This document shows positions 13,645 to 15,274 of a stretch of 15,274 bases of DNA, one piece after another. The notes under the pieces are model-generated. The model was given only the letters and a program-made list of their open reading frames with translations. It had not been told where the DNA came from and ran no database searches. Position numbers and translations under genes: made by a program. How positions within the stretch are numbered: position 1 is the stretch's first letter; the number at the start of each line of letters is the position of its first letter. The stretch is from an uncultured Prevotella sp. (GTDB lineage: Bacteria; Bacteroidota; Bacteroidia; Bacteroidales; Bacteroidaceae). The stretch is taken from assembly GCA_934229335.1 (NCBI GenBank), contig CAKQDQ010000049.1, positions 1 to 15,274 of the forward strand. The letters are read 5' to 3'.

Positions 13645-15274
13645 ATGATAAAAAATCAACACAAGACAGCGATAATCGCTGGTGAACGCGAGGTGAGCTA
13701 CAGCGAAATGCTGGGGCGCATAAACCTTTTCGCGCAGCATACACCAAAAGAACACGGCTGTAAAACCGTTATTTTAAGTGAGAACAGGGAGGGATGGGTG
13801 TACGCCTTCTTCTCTGTATGGCAGAACCAAGGCATTGCCGTACCAGTAGACGCTACCGCCACGGTAAACGACGTGGCGTACATACTGCGCGACTGCAAGC
13901 CTGCGTGTGTGTGGGCATCAAGAGATAAGGTGGAGACAGCTCGACTGGCGGCTAAGGAAACAGGCATTGACGTTAAGATACTGGTTATAGACGACTATGA
14001 GTTGGCACCCGCAAAGGACGAGGAAGAGTGGTGCGGCATAGACAATATGAAAGAGATTGGCGACCAGTGCGCCATCATCATATACACCTCTGGTACCACA
14101 GGCTCGCCAAAGGGAGTGATGTTGTCATACAATAACCTTATGGCGAACATACGCAGCGTGTCTGAAGAGGTGCCTATCTACACCTCAGACCGACGCGTAA
14201 TGATACTCCTTCCGCTTCATCATGTGCTGCCATTGCAGGGCAGTCTCATAGGACCTATTACCGTAGGAGGTGGTGTCGCCATCTGTCCTACGATGTCCGG
14301 ACCCGACATTATGAATACACTGTGTCGCGGAAAGGTAGGCATCATCATCGGTGTGCCACGACTATGGCAGACATTGTATAACGGTATTAAGAAGAAGATA
14401 GACGCCAATGTAGTCACCAAAGCGTTGTTTAACCTCTGTCAAACGGTGGGCAGCAGAAGCCTTTCGCGCCTTGTCTTCAGTTCAATACGTAAGAAGATGG
14501 GTGGCAACCTCGACTTCTGCGTCAGCGGAGGAGCCGCGCTCGACGCGGAGATAGGTAAGGGACTGCGCACCCTCGGACTGGATGTCCTTGAGGGATATGG
14601 CATGACTGAGACTGCGCCTATCATCGCTTTCACACGTCCAGGCGACATCATACCAGGCTGTGTGGGCAAGCCAATGCCGTCAGTGAAGTGTAAGATTGTT
14701 GACGGTGAGCTGTGTGCTAAGGGGCCTAACGTCATGATGGGCTATTATAATCGACCAGAAGAGACCGCCGCGGTGATTGATGGCGACGGCTATATCCACA
14801 CAGGCGACCTCGCAAGGTTTGACAATAAGGGCAGAATATACATCACAGGTCGCTCTAAGGAAATCATTGTCCTATCTAACGGAAAGAACGTTCAGCCTGC
14901 AGAGATAGAGTATAAGATAGAGAAATACACCGACAAGGTGAAGGAAGCAGCGGTGTTGCAGTATGAGGATATGCTGCGTTGTATCATCGTTCCGCAAGAG
15001 AAATGGGCGGCGGCAATGTCGGACAAGGAAGTGGAAGAGGCATTGAAGAGGGAGGTTATAGAGCCATATAACCTCACGGTGGTAAACTATAAGAAGATAA
15101 TGAACATCTTTGTCTACCGCGGTGAACTGCCAAGGACGAAGCTCGACAAGCTGCAAAGATTCAAGCTTAAGGACCTTTGCGACAACAAACAGGAGGCTAA
15201 CGTGGTTAATGACGACACTAACAACGATGAGGCTTACACCGAGGAGTTCCTCGTATTGAAGAAATATATAGAGG
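13645..15274 (+). CDS. AMP-binding acyl-CoA/acyl-ACP ligase (3' end beyond window)
   Basis: Translation from the ATG at 13645 is open to the window edge and gives 543 residues of an ANL-family adenylating enzyme, which activates a carboxylic (probably fatty) acid with ATP. Motifs in order: the P-loop IIYTSGTTGSPKGVML (145-160), a long-chain synthetase-like LPLHHVLPLQGSL (189-201), GYGMTET (317-323), YIHTGDLA (383-390), and GRSKEIIVLSNGKN (402-415). The likely catalytic Lys499 is in LPRTKLDKLQRF. The N-terminal domain is short compared with E. coli FadD. After a polar linker (512-533) the chain starts a new helix, EEFLVLKKYIE, at the edge. In related Bacteroidetes proteins this is where a fused acyl-carrier domain starts; that is an inference. 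The promoter is probably the box at 13590. Confidence 0.9.
   Translation, partial: MIKNQHKTAIIAGEREVSYSEMLGRINLFAQHTPKEHGCKTVILSENREGWVYAFFSVWQNQGIAVPVDATATVNDVAYILRDCKPACVWASRDKVETARLAAKETGIDVKILVIDDYELAPAKDEEEWCGIDNMKEIGDQCAIIIYTSGTTGSPKGVMLSYNNLMANIRSVSEEVPIYTSDRRVMILLPLHHVLPLQGSLIGPITVGGGVAICPTMSGPDIMNTLCRGKVGIIIGVPRLWQTLYNGIKKKIDANVVTKALFNLCQTVGSRSLSRLVFSSIRKKMGGNLDFCVSGGAALDAEIGKGLRTLGLDVLEGYGMTETAPIIAFTRPGDIIPGCVGKPMPSVKCKIVDGELCAKGPNVMMGYYNRPEETAAVIDGDGYIHTGDLARFDNKGRIYITGRSKEIIVLSNGKNVQPAEIEYKIEKYTDKVKEAAVLQYEDMLRCIIVPQEKWAAAMSDKEVEEALKREVIEPYNLTVVNYKKIMNIFVYRGELPRTKLDKLQRFKLKDLCDNKQEANVVNDDTNNDEAYTEEFLVLKKYIE

Overview
The window looks like a chromosome segment from a Bacteroidales bacterium, most likely Prevotella or a close relative. 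The evidence is a complete six-gene nqr operon, a DUF5020-type outer-membrane protein, a secreted DUF4982-type glycoside hydrolase 2, promoters of the Bacteroidetes form (TTG, 19-20 bases, TAnnTTTG), and no reliance on Shine-Dalgarno sites. The genus is an inference; no rRNA gene is present.

Layout. Minus strand, right to left: a GH2 glycosidase (8973-11477), a small exported protein (8373-8885), a membrane-anchored protein of unknown function (7607-8236), a 575-base control region with a 22-bp tandem array, a 13-bp perfect palindrome and a strong promoter (7031-7606), the Na+-pumping NADH:quinone oxidoreductase operon nqrABCDEF (7030 down to 887), a spacer with a MITE-like repeat and a terminator-like hairpin (423-886), and the 5' part of a DUF5020 protein that runs off the left edge. 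Plus strand, left to right: a tRNA with anticodon CAT with its own promoter and terminator (11857-12006), an ECF-like sigma factor (12041-12706), a membrane protein resembling an anti-sigma factor with a TPR-like tail (12798-13433), and an AMP-forming acyl-CoA/acyl-ACP ligase (from 13645) that runs off the right edge.

How the genes work together. The six Nqr subunits form one inner-membrane complex that oxidises NADH, reduces quinone and exports Na+. The Fe-S cysteines, the covalent-FMN threonines and the NADH/FAD motifs are all in place, so the complex should be functional. The GH2 enzyme and the two small exported or membrane proteins have the same orientation but no clear functional link to nqr. 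The sigma factor and its neighbour look like a regulator pair. Nothing here proves that they control the ligase.

Most unusual content. (1) Two copies of a 176-219 bp element with 23-bp inverted ends. (2) Octamer-periodic sequence between nqrE and nqrF, arranged as two opposed arrays that can pair into a long mRNA hairpin, with similar G/U-rich then A/C-rich gaps elsewhere in the operon. (3) An eight-unit 22-bp tandem array upstream of nqr. (4) Helically phased direct repeats upstream of the 7607-8236 gene. (5) A tRNA T-loop with an apparent swap of the conserved 54/58 pair. I found no CRISPR array, prophage or intact insertion sequence.
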